Assembly: GCA_963922455.1 (NCBI GenBank)
Contig: CAWUIO010000013.1
Span: 1-64,000, forward strand
Origin: CAWUIO01 sp963922455
GTDB lineage: Bacteria; Bacteroidota; Bacteroidia; Cytophagales; Microscillaceae
DNA: 64,000 bases
Direction of reading: 5' to 3'
Positions 18,208 to 28,142 of the stretch are shown here, in pieces (the first letter of the stretch is position 1; each line of letters starts with the position of its first letter). A model generated the notes under the pieces. It was not told where the DNA came from and ran no database searches. It was given only the letters and a program-made list of their open reading frames with translations. The translations under genes and the position numbers were made by a program.

Positions 18208-19161
18208 TTATTCGTCCCAAAGATTGGCCAAGGTGTAGGGAGAGCCCTCCGGACAAAAGAAGGCCCCAGTTACCAAGCGAAAATGCTTGTCCAATCCTTG
18301 GATCGCCTCCATATCTTCGGCTGTAAGCTGCACTTGGGCGGCTTCAAAGTTTTGCCGGATCCGCTGGGGGTTGACCGATTTGGGTATCACCGAGATATTC
18401 CGGTGTATTTGCCAGGCAATCAAGATTTGAGCTGCCGTAGCTTGGTGCTTTTGGGCAATTTCCAAAATAAGCGGGTTTTCCAGGGGCACGGGTTCATCGG
18501 CCGACTTGAGACTTTCCGGACGATCTTTGGAGCCCAAGGGTGAGTATGCCGTAACGTGGATCCCGTGTTCTTGACAAAAGGCCACAAGGGGCTTCTGCGC
18601 CAATAATGGGTGTAATTCCACCTGGTTGGCCTCTGGATACTGCCCCGTTTTGGCGTGTATATGCTCTATTTTTTTCTGGCTAAAATTAGATACGCCCACG
18701 TGCTTGATCAGCCCTTCAGACCGTACATCTAGCATAGCTTGCCAGGTCTCTTCTAAGGGAATTTCTTCTAATGAAGCATATCCACTCACATCCTTAGGAC
18801 TTCTTACTTCAGGATGAAAGGCCACAGGCCAATGAATGAGGTATAAATCCAGATAATCTAGCTTCAAATCGGCCAGGGTTTTCTCCAAGGCAGGCTTAAC
18901 GTCTTCACGTTTATGCTGATTGTTCCATAGTTTGGAGGTGACCCAAAGTTCCTCTCTCTGTACCAGTCCTTCGGCCATACAGTCGCTGATGGCCTTGCCG
19001 ACTTCTGGTTCATTTCCGTAGATGGGTGCACAATCCAGATGGCGATACCCTACCCGGATAGCTTCTTTAACGGCTTCGTAAACTTCACCGGGAGCCGATT
19101 TCCAGGTTCCCAAGCCCAAGATGGGCATGGCGTGGTTATTTTGAAAGTGTAATGTCTTCAT
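18208..19161 (-). CDS. Aldo/keto reductase
   Basis: 317 residues. The catalytic tetrad is complete: D43 and Y48 in HLDCAPIYGNE, K77 in TSKLWN and H110 in LYLIHWPV. The C-terminal nucleotide-binding part contains IPKSVNPQRIRQNFEA, fitting NADPH. These TIM-barrel enzymes reduce aldehydes and ketones; the sequence looks closest to the AKR4/AKR1-like group. The substrate is not predictable. ATG start at 19159-19161 after an AT-rich leader with a MITE-like element further upstream. It runs towards murI with a 21-base gap. Confidence 0.94.
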   Translation of the reverse strand: MKTLHFQNNHAMPILGLGTWKSAPGEVYEAVKEAIRVGYRHLDCAPIYGNEPEVGKAISDCMAEGLVQREELWVTSKLWNNQHKREDVKPALEKTLADLKLDYLDLYLIHWPVAFHPEVRSPKDVSGYASLEEIPLEETWQAMLDVRSEGLIKHVGVSNFSQKKIEHIHAKTGQYPEANQVELHPLLAQKPLVAFCQEHGIHVTAYSPLGSKDRPESLKSADEPVPLENPLILEIAQKHQATAAQILIAWQIHRNISVIPKSVNPQRIRQNFEAAQVQLTAEDMEAIQGLDKHFRLVTGAFFCPEGSPYTLANLWDE

Positions 19162-19204
19162 GATGCAAACAAGGCTTGTAGTTTTATATATAACTCATTT
19201 GGTA

Positions 19205-19387
19205 TTAAGAAACTGTTTGTGCCTAATTGTTGTCGGCAAATAGGCCCCAAGTAGCATGGGAATAAGGGCTTCTGATACAATCAAACGGCTAGTGCATAGC
19301 CGCGCATTGAATGAAGTCAGGTTCCCGTATTTCCCTTTTGAAATGGCTCTTGGCCACCCAAAGGGATTAAATACCAACAGTTTCTAA
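19205..19387 (+). mobile_element. MITE-like element, copy 2
   Basis: 183 bp with terminal inverted repeats TTAAGAAACTGTTT and AACAGTTTCTAA. It aligns along its whole length with the reverse complement of 2062-2242 at nearly the same size. It lies in the 433-bp divergent gap between the aldo/keto reductase and flavin reductase genes, so it may affect their promoters. No coding potential or clear target-site duplication. Confidence 0.6.
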
Positions 19388-19594
19388 GCCATAAGGCCTG
19401 AAAAAGTTTAACTCAGAGATCAAGGGGTTGTGTGAAAGGAAATGACTCAAAAAAATCAACAAGCCCAAACTCTTTTCAACTTTCAACAAACTTACTAATA
19501 ATTTATGAGTACAGCCTAGCCGTATTTCCTGCCAGGCTCTAAGAAGAGTATTGGCAATTTCTTCTTACTTTTGTTCCATATTTTTTGAGTGCTT

Positions 19595-20482
19595 ATGAAA
19601 TCTATAGATCCGGCTACTATTTCAACCCGTGAATTACACGGGTATTTGTTGGGCTCCATCGCCCCCCGTCCGATTGCTTTTGCCAGTACCGTCGACGCGG
19701 AGGGCAAGATTAATCTGAGTCCGTACAGCTTTTTCAATGTATTTGGCAGTAATCCGCCTACACTAATTTTTTCTCCTTCCCGCCGGGTTCGGGACAATAC
19801 GAATAAAAACACCCTGGAAAATATTCGGGAAGTGCCAGAGGTAGTGATCAATATCGTGAATTATGCCATCGTACAGCAAATGTCCCTTTCCAGTACGGAA
19901 TATGAAAAAGGGGTAAACGAATTTACCAAATCCGGGCTCACCCCAGTCCCATCTTTGAAAGTAAAGCCACCCCGGGTAGCCGAGTCCCCCGCCTCTTTTG
20001 AGTGCATTGTAAAGCAGGTCATTGAAACGGGAAGCGAAGGGGGAGCTGGCAACTTGATTGTCTGTGAAGTCCTCACCGCCCATATTGACGAAGATATTTT
20101 GGATGATTCGGGAATCATTGATCCATTCCGTCTCGATGCCGTGGGCCGTATGGGCGGCAATTGGTACTGTCGGGCCCAGGGAGAAGCGCTCTTTGAAGTA
20201 GCCAAGCCCCTGCGGGATAAAGGTATTGGCGTAGATCAGATCCCTGAGCCTATCCGTCTGAGTGAGTTTTTAACGGGAAATCACCTCGGTAAACTGGGGA
20301 ATGTTGCCTCCTTACCAAGCCTTGATCCTCAGATCCAAGAAAATCCCAGGGTACGTTCTATCCTCCAAAGTTACCCAGCCGGCCTACCTGAGCGGAGTAA
20401 GCACCTGCATTTGCTTGCCGGACAGTTATTACAAGAAGACCGAGTGGAGGAAGCTTGGCAGGTATTATTATTAAGTCTTTAA
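19595..20482 (+). CDS. Flavin reductase-like (FMN-binding split barrel) protein
   Basis: 295 residues from the ATG at 19595; a GTG two codons earlier is less likely. The N-terminal ~200 residues match the flavin reductase family: GSIAPRPIAFASTVDAEGKINLSPYSFFN is the FMN site, and later PPTLIFSPS and GRMGGNWYCR. Members bind FMN and reduce it with NAD(P)H or act as flavoprotein oxidoreductases. A C-terminal helical stretch of ~80 residues is extra and common in Bacteroidota members. The L-2-hydroxyglutarate oxidase gene follows after 18 bases, so they are likely one operon. Confidence 0.92.
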   Translation: MKSIDPATISTRELHGYLLGSIAPRPIAFASTVDAEGKINLSPYSFFNVFGSNPPTLIFSPSRRVRDNTNKNTLENIREVPEVVINIVNYAIVQQMSLSSTEYEKGVNEFTKSGLTPVPSLKVKPPRVAESPASFECIVKQVIETGSEGGAGNLIVCEVLTAHIDEDILDDSGIIDPFRLDAVGRMGGNWYCRAQGEALFEVAKPLRDKGIGVDQIPEPIRLSEFLTGNHLGKLGNVASLPSLDPQIQENPRVRSILQSYPAGLPERSKHLHLLAGQLLQEDRVEEAWQVLLLSL

Positions 20483-20500
20483 GTTTAAAAAATTTAGCCC

Positions 20501-21700
20501 ATGATTTGGGATGTTGTCATCATCGGAGGGGGTATTGTTGGCCTAGCCACCGCTTACCGTCTCCAAGAAGCCCAGGCGGGCTTAAAGATCGCTATTGTTG
20601 AAAAAGAGAAGCAAGTGGCCCAACACCAAACGGGCCATAACAGTGGCGTGATCCACTCCGGCATCTATTATAAACCTGGGAGCCTCAAAGCCCAAAACTG
20701 CCGGGAAGGCTATGCCCAATTGCTGGCATTTTGTGAGCAAGAATCTATTCCCTACGAACTGTGCGGAAAACTCATCGTAGCCACAAATGCCGCAGAGCTA
20801 CCCGCTCTGGATAATATCCTCCAAAGAGGAAAACAAAATGGCCTGGACAATTTAAAAATTGTAGAGCAAGGGCAGCTCCGGGAGTATGAACCCTTTCTTC
20901 AAGGTATCCGCGGCATTTGGGTACCCCAAACAGGCATCATTGACTACAAGCAAGTCTCGGCCAAGCTAGCCGATAAATTCCAAGAACGCGGCGGCGAGAT
21001 CTTTAGCGATGAAAAAGTCTTGGACTTACAAGCTCAAAGCCAAGCTCTCGAGATTTTCACAACCCGGAAAAGAAGAAGAACCCGCCTTATGATCAATTGT
21101 GCCGGATTGTTTTCAGATCGTGTTGCCCGGATGAGCAATCCCCGCAGCGACGTACGCATTATTCCCTTCCGGGGGGAGTATTTTAAGCTCGTCCCCGAAA
21201 AACGGTATTTGGTGCGCAATCTTATTTACCCCGTACCCAATCCCAATTTCCCTTTCTTAGGGGTGCACTTTACCCGCATGCTCGATGGGGAAGTGGAGGC
21301 GGGACCCAATGCTGTATTCGGCTTCAAACGAGAAGCCTACCAAAAAAGTGATTTCAATTGGAAAGATACCCAGGAGTCCTTGCAATGGCCCGGATTTCGG
21401 AAAGTAGCGCTCAAATATTGGCAAATCGGCTTGGGCGAGATGTACCGTTCCTGGTCAAAAACAGCTTTTACCAAAGCCCTCCAAAAACTCATCCCCGACG
21501 TCAAAGAAAGTGATCTGATCGCTACCGAAGCTGGCGTAAGGGCCCAAGCCTGTGACCGCAAAGGGGGCCTACTAGACGATTTTGCTATTCGGGAAGAAGC
21601 TCGTATGATCCACGTCCTAAATGCTCCTTCCCCGGCAGCTACTTCCTCACTTTCTATTGGCAAAACCGTCTCCCAAATGGCCCTGGCTCATTTAAAATAA
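20501..21700 (+). CDS. lhgO: L-2-hydroxyglutarate oxidase
   Basis: 399 residues. The FAD-binding dinucleotide fold opens DVVIIGGGIVGLATAYRL. The family signature HQTGHNSGVIHSGIYYKPGS follows, and the C-terminal APSPAATSSLSIGKTV closes the FAD site. LhgO oxidises L-2-hydroxyglutarate to 2-oxoglutarate at the membrane and passes electrons to quinone, clearing a by-product of central metabolism. It sits 18 bases after a flavin reductase gene and ends in a strong terminator. Related GlpA-type oxidases are the main alternative, but the GHNSGVIHSG motif favours LhgO. Confidence 0.93.
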   Translation: MIWDVVIIGGGIVGLATAYRLQEAQAGLKIAIVEKEKQVAQHQTGHNSGVIHSGIYYKPGSLKAQNCREGYAQLLAFCEQESIPYELCGKLIVATNAAELPALDNILQRGKQNGLDNLKIVEQGQLREYEPFLQGIRGIWVPQTGIIDYKQVSAKLADKFQERGGEIFSDEKVLDLQAQSQALEIFTTRKRRRTRLMINCAGLFSDRVARMSNPRSDVRIIPFRGEYFKLVPEKRYLVRNLIYPVPNPNFPFLGVHFTRMLDGEVEAGPNAVFGFKREAYQKSDFNWKDTQESLQWPGFRKVALKYWQIGLGEMYRSWSKTAFTKALQKLIPDVKESDLIATEAGVRAQACDRKGGLLDDFAIREEARMIHVLNAPSPAATSSLSIGKTVSQMALAHLK

Positions 21701-21702
21701 AT

Positions 21703-21730
21703 AAAGCGGGCCCTAAGGCCCGCTTTTTTT
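21703..21730. terminator. Bidirectional terminator
   Basis: Perfect stem AAAGCGGGCC / GGCCCGCTTT with loop CTAA and T7 after it. It serves lhgO (plus) and probably the convergent YceI gene ending at 21745 (minus). Confidence 0.93.
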
Positions 21731-21744
21731 CTGAAATTTACTAT

Positions 21745-22356
21745 TTACTTCTTGGCTTTGAGGCTAATTTCCAACTTGACATCGTCGTAGATGGCTTTGT
21801 CACCCAAACCGTCAAAAAAGCTAGAAGAACCGTAGCGCACATCATACTTTGTACGGTCAAAAACGAGGGAAGCCCGGGCATCTAAGCCTGATCCTGCATT
21901 CTTAACGTATGCCTTAAACTCCACCTCATTGGTTTTCCCCTTGATGGTCAAGTCGGCCTTTACGTCATACTCTTGCGCCTTATCCGAAACAGCTTGTTGC
22001 CCGGTTTTTTTCACTTTTTTCAAGCTTAACTGGGCTGTACCGTGATTGGCAACGTCAAAAAAGTCTGGCGAATTGAGGTGACCTTCCAATTTAGCCTTGC
22101 CCCCACCCGAGAGGTCGGTTACAGCGATCGTTGTCATATCAATCACAAAAGAACCGCCCGTTAATTTGCCACTTTCCATTTCCAGAGTCCCACTCTTAAT
22201 ATTTACGGTACCATCATGAGCTCCCGTCACCTTCTTGGCGTACCAATGCAACTCACTCTCACCAAGATCTACGGTATACACCTCTTTAGCGGTGTAGAAT
22301 GAAAACGCACTAAATGCGGCAAAAAATACCAAAACAAGGATACTTACTCTTTTCAT
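21745..22356 (-). CDS. YceI-family periplasmic protein
   Basis: 203 residues with a signal peptide (MKRVSILVLVFFAAFSAFSFYTA). A full YceI barrel follows: YTVDLGESELHWYAKKVTGAHDGTV, then SFVIDMTTIAVTDL, LEGHLNSPDFFDV and the final VKLEISLKAKK. Binds a lipid-like molecule in the periplasm, by family knowledge. The region LTIKGKTNEVEFKAYV is the usual central motif. Monocistronic, ending against a shared terminator. It is much closer to the family consensus than the YceI protein at 2321-2875, so the two are not recent copies. Confidence 0.93.
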   Translation of the reverse strand: MKRVSILVLVFFAAFSAFSFYTAKEVYTVDLGESELHWYAKKVTGAHDGTVNIKSGTLEMESGKLTGGSFVIDMTTIAVTDLSGGGKAKLEGHLNSPDFFDVANHGTAQLSLKKVKKTGQQAVSDKAQEYDVKADLTIKGKTNEVEFKAYVKNAGSGLDARASLVFDRTKYDVRYGSSSFFDGLGDKAIYDDVKLEISLKAKK

Positions 22357-22511
22357 ATCAGGATTAGATTAAATGTTACAACACATAAACTAAGCCCAAG
22401 AGAATTTGTATCCTTAAAACAAGATCTTAACACTTTATTAACTGTTGCAGCGCACATACTCTTCCCGTTTGATGGAATCCAATTGTATAAACTCCTGAAA
22501 ATAAATCATTT

Positions 22512-22643
22512 GGGGCTTACCCGCGCTATACGAGATGGGAGCCCAGGAGAAAATCCCTGCCGGCGCGGGTCGGGCTGTCACTACTCGCTGCCTCTCCCCG
22601 CAGGGCCCACACGAGCTCAAACAGGCCGTTCCATCCCTAAGCT
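22512..22643 (+). repeat. 130-bp structured repeat, copy F
   Basis: Ends GGCTT/AAGCT pair with one wobble; inner stem CCCGCGC/GCGCGGG. It shares CTGTCACTACTCG and GTTCCATCCC with copy I only, marking a subfamily. It lies between two minus-strand genes but is read in plus sense, an exception. A long purine-rich tract (GAGAGCAGAGAAGAGAGAGG) follows. Confidence 0.9.
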
Positions 22644-22753
22644 GAACAAAGAGTAGAGAGCAGAGAAGAGAGAGGCGAGAAGGGAAAGGGAGCCAGGACG
22701 AGGTGTTATAGCCTAGGGATGTCACGTATAAACACCTGCCCTTTTTTCTTACC

Positions 22754-24049
22754 TCAAAGATGTTTTAACACCGTTTCCAAGGCATTGGCCCGGGAGCCTT
22801 TTACCAAGACAGACATATTCCGAAACTTACGGTCTTCTAGCCAATTATGTAGGGAAAACTTATCGGTAAAGTAGTAGGCCTTGGGGTTGGCAGCTAGGGC
22901 GTGCCGGGTGGCTTCGCCAAAGAAAACTAAGTTTGGAATTCCTAATTGGGCGATCAGTTCACCCATAGCCCGGTGTTCTGCCTCTTCGAATTCTCCTAGC
23001 TCGTACATTTCTCCCAAAATCAAGAGCTTTTCGGGGTCTTCCAGCCGGGCAAAAGCTTCTAGGGCCGCTTTTACCGAACTGGGGTTGGCATTGTATGCGT
23101 CCAGGATAATGGTATTGCCGTTTTGTCGGATTACTTCCGAGCGTTTATTTTGAGGGGCATAGGCTTGAATGGCCTCGGCCGCCGCCGCTTCGGGCACTTC
23201 AAAAAATTTACCAACACAGAGCGCAGCACAGATATTGGCAAAATTATAATCTCCAAAGAGTTTGCTTTCTATGACTAAGCCCGAAGCAAGCTTCAGTTTC
23301 ACAAAAAATGTCCCGGCCTCTAATTGAGCCGATAAAAAATTTCCTGGCTCAGGGTAAGTAATGCGCTCTTGGATTCCTAAAAAATCTAATTCCTTGCCCA
23401 AAAGTTCTTCCCGTACGTCCCAAAATACCCGCCGTTTGAGTCCTTTCACGTACGCATACATTTCGGCATTGGCCCGGGCTACCCCGGCTACACTGCCAAA
23501 ACCTTCCAAATGATCTTTGCCCACATTGCTTATCAGGGCAAAATCAGGTTGAGCGATCTCACAAAGCTGGGCGATTTCTCCGGCGTGATTGGCCCCCATC
23601 TCAATAACGGCTATTTGGGTATTCTTGGGCATCTGTAAAAGACTCAGCGGCACCCCAATGTGATTGTTTAAATTGCCAGGAGTGGCAAAGGTAGTGAAGG
23701 AGCTAGCTAAGACCCGGGCGATCAATTCTTTGGTGGTGGTTTTTCCATTAGATCCACCGATGCCTAATACCACAGGAGAAACTGCTTTACGATGGTAGGT
23801 CGCCAAGGTTTGTAAGGTAGTGAGCACATCGGGTACCAGCATACACCGTGCATCCGATTCGGTCATAGGAGGATGAACTTCATCAACTACTGCCCACTTA
23901 GCCCCTTTTTCCAGTGCTTCGGCGGCAAAGGTATTCGCATTAAAGCGAGGACCTTTTAGGGCAAAAAACATAGATCCGGGTTCAATTTTTCGGGTGTCGG
24001 TACCCACCCCTGAGCTTTCAAGAAAGTTCTGGTATAACTGCTCTATCAT
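22754..24049 (-). CDS. murF: UDP-N-acetylmuramoyl-tripeptide--D-alanyl-D-alanine ligase MurF
   Basis: 431 residues. The N-terminal substrate domain begins with SGVGTDTRKIEPGSMFFALKG. The central ATPase holds the P-loop GIGGSNGKTTTKEL, then IEMGANHAGEI. The C-terminal domain carries ILDAYNANPSSVKAAL, a MurF hallmark. It adds D-Ala-D-Ala to the peptidoglycan precursor in the cytoplasm. The gene stands alone, not in a dcw cluster. ATG start at 24047-24049. It shares the window with murI but is not linked to it. Confidence 0.97.
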   Translation of the reverse strand: MIEQLYQNFLESSGVGTDTRKIEPGSMFFALKGPRFNANTFAAEALEKGAKWAVVDEVHPPMTESDARCMLVPDVLTTLQTLATYHRKAVSPVVLGIGGSNGKTTTKELIARVLASSFTTFATPGNLNNHIGVPLSLLQMPKNTQIAVIEMGANHAGEIAQLCEIAQPDFALISNVGKDHLEGFGSVAGVARANAEMYAYVKGLKRRVFWDVREELLGKELDFLGIQERITYPEPGNFLSAQLEAGTFFVKLKLASGLVIESKLFGDYNFANICAALCVGKFFEVPEAAAAEAIQAYAPQNKRSEVIRQNGNTIILDAYNANPSSVKAALEAFARLEDPEKLLILGEMYELGEFEEAEHRAMGELIAQLGIPNLVFFGEATRHALAANPKAYYFTDKFSLHNWLEDRKFRNMSVLVKGSRANALETVLKHL

Positions 24050-24206
24050 GGTAACAGTAAAAATCTAATCCAATATAAAACTGTGGTTTTAGCGAAGTAG
24101 TAATAGTTCTAAATAAGGAAAATTTAATACGATTTCCTGGAATTCACGGCCCGATGTCTTTACTTTGATTTGCTAAACTACTAAAAGTAGACTTTATTCC
24201 AGAATT

Positions 24207-24956
24207 ATGAATACGCAGATCCACCGGGAAGATCAGATACATAGGCAAAATAACCGACTTTCTCGTTTCCAAGACTATTTGGGGGAGTTTGTGTATGGAG
24301 GCATTGACGGGAGTGTTACTACCTTTGCCGTGGTAGCTGGGGCCGCGGGAGCGGGCCTTTCTAGTGCGGTCGTTATTATTTTAGGCTTTGCTAATCTGAT
24401 TGCCGACGGCTTTGCTATGTCCATTGGCAGCTATTTATCTACCAAATCAGAGCTAGATAATTACGCCAAACACAAGAAGATAGAATATTGGGAAGTAGAT
24501 AACCTACCCGATAAAGAGAAGGAAGAAATTCGCGAAATATACGCTGCCAAAGGCTTTGAAGGAGATCTGCTCAACCAAGTAGTAGCCAAAATTACTGAAG
24601 ACCGCGACCGCTGGGTAGATGTGATGATGAAAGAAGAGCTGGAGATGGTCCTCCCCAATAAGTCCCCCATTGGGATGGCCTTGGTAACCTTCATTTCTTT
24701 TATCTTAGTAGGGTTCATCCCCTTGATGATCTATGTCTTAGATTATATTTTTGACTTAAATACCCCTTTGTTTCTCATTTCCTCCCTGCTTACGTTTGCC
24801 GCATTTGCCGGTATTGGCTGGCTAAAGGCCTATGTTACCGAAACCAGTCACTGGAAAAGCGTCTTAGAAACCTTACTACTGGGTGCCGTAGCGGCTGCCC
24901 TGGCTTATTTTGTGGGAGACCTGTTAGAAGGTTTTATCCCTCACGAGGGTATTTAG
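24207..24956 (+). CDS. VIT1/CCC1-family metal transporter
   Basis: 249 residues. The first membrane helix region contains YLGEFVYGGIDGSVTTFAVVAGAAGAGL, the family signature with the metal-binding Asp-Gly. The second contains ANLIADGFAMSIGSYLSTKSE. A cytoplasmic helical domain (about 85-140) is rich in Glu (EEIREIYAAKGF), as in plant VIT1 where it binds Fe2+. Three further helices follow. It exports iron or manganese from the cytoplasm. Its stop overlaps the stop of the convergent nuclease gene by four bases. Confidence 0.93.
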   Translation: MNTQIHREDQIHRQNNRLSRFQDYLGEFVYGGIDGSVTTFAVVAGAAGAGLSSAVVIILGFANLIADGFAMSIGSYLSTKSELDNYAKHKKIEYWEVDNLPDKEKEEIREIYAAKGFEGDLLNQVVAKITEDRDRWVDVMMKEELEMVLPNKSPIGMALVTFISFILVGFIPLMIYVLDYIFDLNTPLFLISSLLTFAAFAGIGWLKAYVTETSHWKSVLETLLLGAVAAALAYFVGDLLEGFIPHEGI

Positions 24957-27900
24957 CGGCCACATATTTCTTTGTAGCTGCAAAATTGGCAAAACCTTTC
25001 TTCCTCGGTCCGGGCAAAGGCCTGACTTGGATCAAGCATTTGATCCAAAATTATTTGAACATGTTTCATAGATACTTCCTGAAATTCCTTTTCCTCTGCC
25101 GGGAAAAAATCTTTGCCCCGACTACCAGCCTGAATTTCGGAGAATCCAGCCTCGGGTTTTCGGAGAAAATAAATGCCCGCTCTAATCATTTGTCCAGGCT
25201 CCCTCCGTCCTTTCAAATTTTGCTCCGGATTTTGAACGAGCATAAAACGGTAGAGCCATAATTGACGAATCTTATCAGCATCTGGGTCTGTGTACAGCCG
25301 TTCTTCCTCACCCGCTTTGATTTTTAAGTCTTTTTCTTGGTACTTTCCCGATTTATAATCTACAATCCGGATTTGTTCGTGGAGGCGGTCTACACGATCG
25401 GTAGTTCCCAGCAGGTTGATAGGATAGGCTTTACCGTCTAAAGAATAGCTGATAGAGGCCTGTAAGCTACCACTCAAGGTAGATTCTCCTGTTTCGGCAA
25501 GTTCTTGGTTTTCTAAAGTAAGAATTTCCAGGGTGCCCCCGGAAGCCTCCACTTCTTCGGCCTGTTGGCCAAGGAAGCGCTCAATTTGTTGGGCGATTAC
25601 CTGTTTGCTTAAATAATTTTCTCCGGTGATTTCGTAGCGAGCATAGGCATCATCTTGAAACTTTTGCTCAACCCTTTGCTTGACGCTCCCAATTTGGGCC
25701 CGAATTTGATCACTTCGCAAGCGTGGGTTAGGAGAACTCATCTCCTTGAAGATATCTTCTAATATTTCGTGTATCAGCGAACCTACTTGGCTATGACTCA
25801 TTTTTTCTTCCACCCGGGTCGCTTCTCGATACCCAGCTAGGTAATCAAAATAAAATCGCAGGGAGCAACGGATAAAATTATTGATCAAAGAGGGGCTCAG
25901 CCCTTCGGCAAACTTTCTTAACATCTGGGCTTGAGCTTGGGCATCTTTTGGTATAATGAGATCTTGTTTGGCCAAGCTAGGAGCCGATGGAAAACGAACG
26001 TTATGGGCCTGGAATTGAATTTTGGGGTTGGCCTGCACTAAATCATACTCCAGCTGCCGCAGAAAGCGACTTTTTTCAGAGCCCCCGTAGGTGTCTGAAG
26101 GGCTCACGTGTATATACGATATTTGCGTAGCCCTTTGCAAAAGCCGATAAAAGTGATAACTCACTACGGCATCTTGTTCCTGATAGGATGGCAGCTTATA
26201 CGCTTGGCTCACATCCAAGGGAATGAAGGAACGGACCTTCTTACCTCGAGGTAGCACATTTTCATTGACCGAGCAAAATATAACCCGTTCAAAGTCTAGG
26301 TTCCGGGTCTCATTGAGGCCGGTTATCTGAATGGCCGCTTCTTTATTCTGATCAAAATCTACCCGAGTTTCCCAAAAGGATTGGTAAAGAAAGATTTTAA
26401 AGGCCTGGGTGTTTACTTTATTAGAGCTCTTCCCTAAATAGCCCCGCATTTGTTTTAAGATTTTATCAAACTCCTTGAGGTTTTGCCTCTCAGCTTCCAT
26501 ATCCAGGTCTTGAAGGATTTGTACCAAGGCCTCGAGCAAGGCAATGATTTCAGAAGTGGAACCCCAAGGCTTAAATACAACCTCAAACAGGGGCCTGAGG
26601 AGTTTATTCACGGCTTGGCAATGTTCCAAAAGCTCCGGTTTATCCGCATAAGCCACAATAAAGGCCTCCTCCTCGCTTAAGGTCAAAAGGTCTTGAGATG
26701 CCAGATAAATCCAATTATGGCGGTTGATAAACTGAATTAATCTAAAAATAAGTCCGGGTGATTCTGGGTCGGGGCTTTCTTCAAAATCGTGGTCGCGGAG
26801 CACCTTCTTTTCAAACTTACGAACGAAAGGGTGGTTCAGAATGCGCAGGATACTGCGGTGGCTAAAGCGCTTATCGCCCGTTTCCTTGTCCCGCAAGGAG
26901 GTTTGGTTCATCTCAAAAAGTGAATCCAGCAAATTATAGATCGGAGAATCTTTTAAGGGGAGGCCCAAAGTAAGGTTATAGTCCAAGCCGGCTGCATCCA
27001 ACTCGGGTAAAATGCTTTTTAACAGATGCTCTTCGGGAAGTACAACGGCGGTACGAATTTCGGGATGTGCTTGTAATAACTGCCGAACCACCGGCCCTTG
27101 CATACTGGCATTACTTACCTCAAGGCTTTGCATTGCTTTGGCATCTCCCAGGAGGTGATTACTCTTAAACCGCCAGTTGGTACGGTCCCAGGTTTGCAGG
27201 TAATTTCGCAAAAAGTAGCCAGCTTTGTTCTCACTTTGCGGATCAAGATAGTATTCATCCCCATCCCAGATGATTTCGGCTTTGCCATGCTGGCTGAGTA
27301 ATTTAAAAATCTCCTCTTCGGCCACACTCAGGGCATTGAATCCGATAAACACGTAATGCCTAATTTCAGGATGATTGACCAATAATGCCTCCCCATTTTC
27401 GGCTAGGTAGCGGTACATCATGCCAGAATAGGCTTGCCCAAGGCTTTTGAGCCTTTCTTGGAAACCTTGGTATACCGTATGCAAATTTTGCCACAAGCGA
27501 AAATATTCCCGCATCTGCATACTTGGCTCCTCAATCCTTACATTCCAGCGATCCAAGTTTTTGAGGTCTGCCAAATTAGCAAATAGCTTGGCCGCATCGA
27601 CCATATTCCGATCGATGAGGTCAAAATCCCGAAGGAGGATATAGCCCCAACCCGTAAATTTCTCTAATTTGGTTTGCGGTTCAACTTCCCGGAAGAGGTC
27701 ATACAGTTCAAGCAGCATGCGAATGGGTATGCTCTTTTCCCAGGGGCAGGTTTCCTCCACAAAATCTTCCAGGGAACGAATGTACCAATGGGCACAATCA
27801 CCTTTCAGTTCCAACTTCTGGCGGATTACTTCGGTGCTCCGACGGGTAGGCAATAAGATGGCCCCCTTCTCTCCCCGGGTGGGGAATTGCGTCCAAAGAT

Positions 27901-27964
27901 AATCGACACACTGATCCAAAAAAGCCTGGTTGGGCTCGGTGCCGGCTTGATTTGTCAAATCCAT
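24953..27964 (-). CDS. AddB-like PD-(D/E)XK nuclease
   Basis: 1003 residues from the ATG at 27964. A frame opening at 28111 only adds codons across repeat copy G and should be ignored. The N-terminal part resembles an inactivated superfamily 1 helicase (AILLPTRRSTEVIRQKLE, HYVFIGFNALSVAEEEI). The C-terminal nuclease has VGSLIHEILEDIF and IRIVDYKSGKYQ. A likely 4Fe-4S staple is formed by C in NNFIRCSLRFYF and the terminal CQFCSYKEIC. Expected role: double-strand-break end processing with an AddA/RecB-type helicase, not seen nearby. Bacteroidota AddB homologues usually look like this. Confidence 0.9.
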   Translation of the reverse strand: MDLTNQAGTEPNQAFLDQCVDYLWTQFPTRGEKGAILLPTRRSTEVIRQKLELKGDCAHWYIRSLEDFVEETCPWEKSIPIRMLLELYDLFREVEPQTKLEKFTGWGYILLRDFDLIDRNMVDAAKLFANLADLKNLDRWNVRIEEPSMQMREYFRLWQNLHTVYQGFQERLKSLGQAYSGMMYRYLAENGEALLVNHPEIRHYVFIGFNALSVAEEEIFKLLSQHGKAEIIWDGDEYYLDPQSENKAGYFLRNYLQTWDRTNWRFKSNHLLGDAKAMQSLEVSNASMQGPVVRQLLQAHPEIRTAVVLPEEHLLKSILPELDAAGLDYNLTLGLPLKDSPIYNLLDSLFEMNQTSLRDKETGDKRFSHRSILRILNHPFVRKFEKKVLRDHDFEESPDPESPGLIFRLIQFINRHNWIYLASQDLLTLSEEEAFIVAYADKPELLEHCQAVNKLLRPLFEVVFKPWGSTSEIIALLEALVQILQDLDMEAERQNLKEFDKILKQMRGYLGKSSNKVNTQAFKIFLYQSFWETRVDFDQNKEAAIQITGLNETRNLDFERVIFCSVNENVLPRGKKVRSFIPLDVSQAYKLPSYQEQDAVVSYHFYRLLQRATQISYIHVSPSDTYGGSEKSRFLRQLEYDLVQANPKIQFQAHNVRFPSAPSLAKQDLIIPKDAQAQAQMLRKFAEGLSPSLINNFIRCSLRFYFDYLAGYREATRVEEKMSHSQVGSLIHEILEDIFKEMSSPNPRLRSDQIRAQIGSVKQRVEQKFQDDAYARYEITGENYLSKQVIAQQIERFLGQQAEEVEASGGTLEILTLENQELAETGESTLSGSLQASISYSLDGKAYPINLLGTTDRVDRLHEQIRIVDYKSGKYQEKDLKIKAGEEERLYTDPDADKIRQLWLYRFMLVQNPEQNLKGRREPGQMIRAGIYFLRKPEAGFSEIQAGSRGKDFFPAEEKEFQEVSMKHVQIILDQMLDPSQAFARTEEERFCQFCSYKEICGR

Positions 27965-28010
27965 CTCTAAAAATAAGGAAAAAGGGCGGGATTTGAAATT
28001 AATACCCTTT

Positions 28011-28141
28011 GGCTTAGGGATAGAGCGGCCTGTTTGAGCTCGTGGGGGCCTGTGGGGAAAGGCAGCGAGTAGCGAAAGCCCGACCCCGGCCAGCCCTGAC
28101 TTGCTATACAAGCAAAATTAACCTAGGCCGGGGGAAGCCCC
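28011..28141 (-). repeat. 130-bp structured repeat, copy G
   Basis: Ends GGCTT/AAGCC; inner stem CCCCGGCC/GGCCGGGG (8 pairs). Read on the minus strand, its GGGG start is one base past the stop codon of the DUF1295 gene, the tightest placement after copy A. Confidence 0.92.
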
Positions 28142-28142
28142 A

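Noticed and set aside
27965..28111. Extra 49 N-terminal codons ahead of the AddB-like nuclease
   Set aside because: They are a translation of repeat copy G (the AQTGRSIP frame also occurs in repeat A), so the true start is the ATG at 27964.
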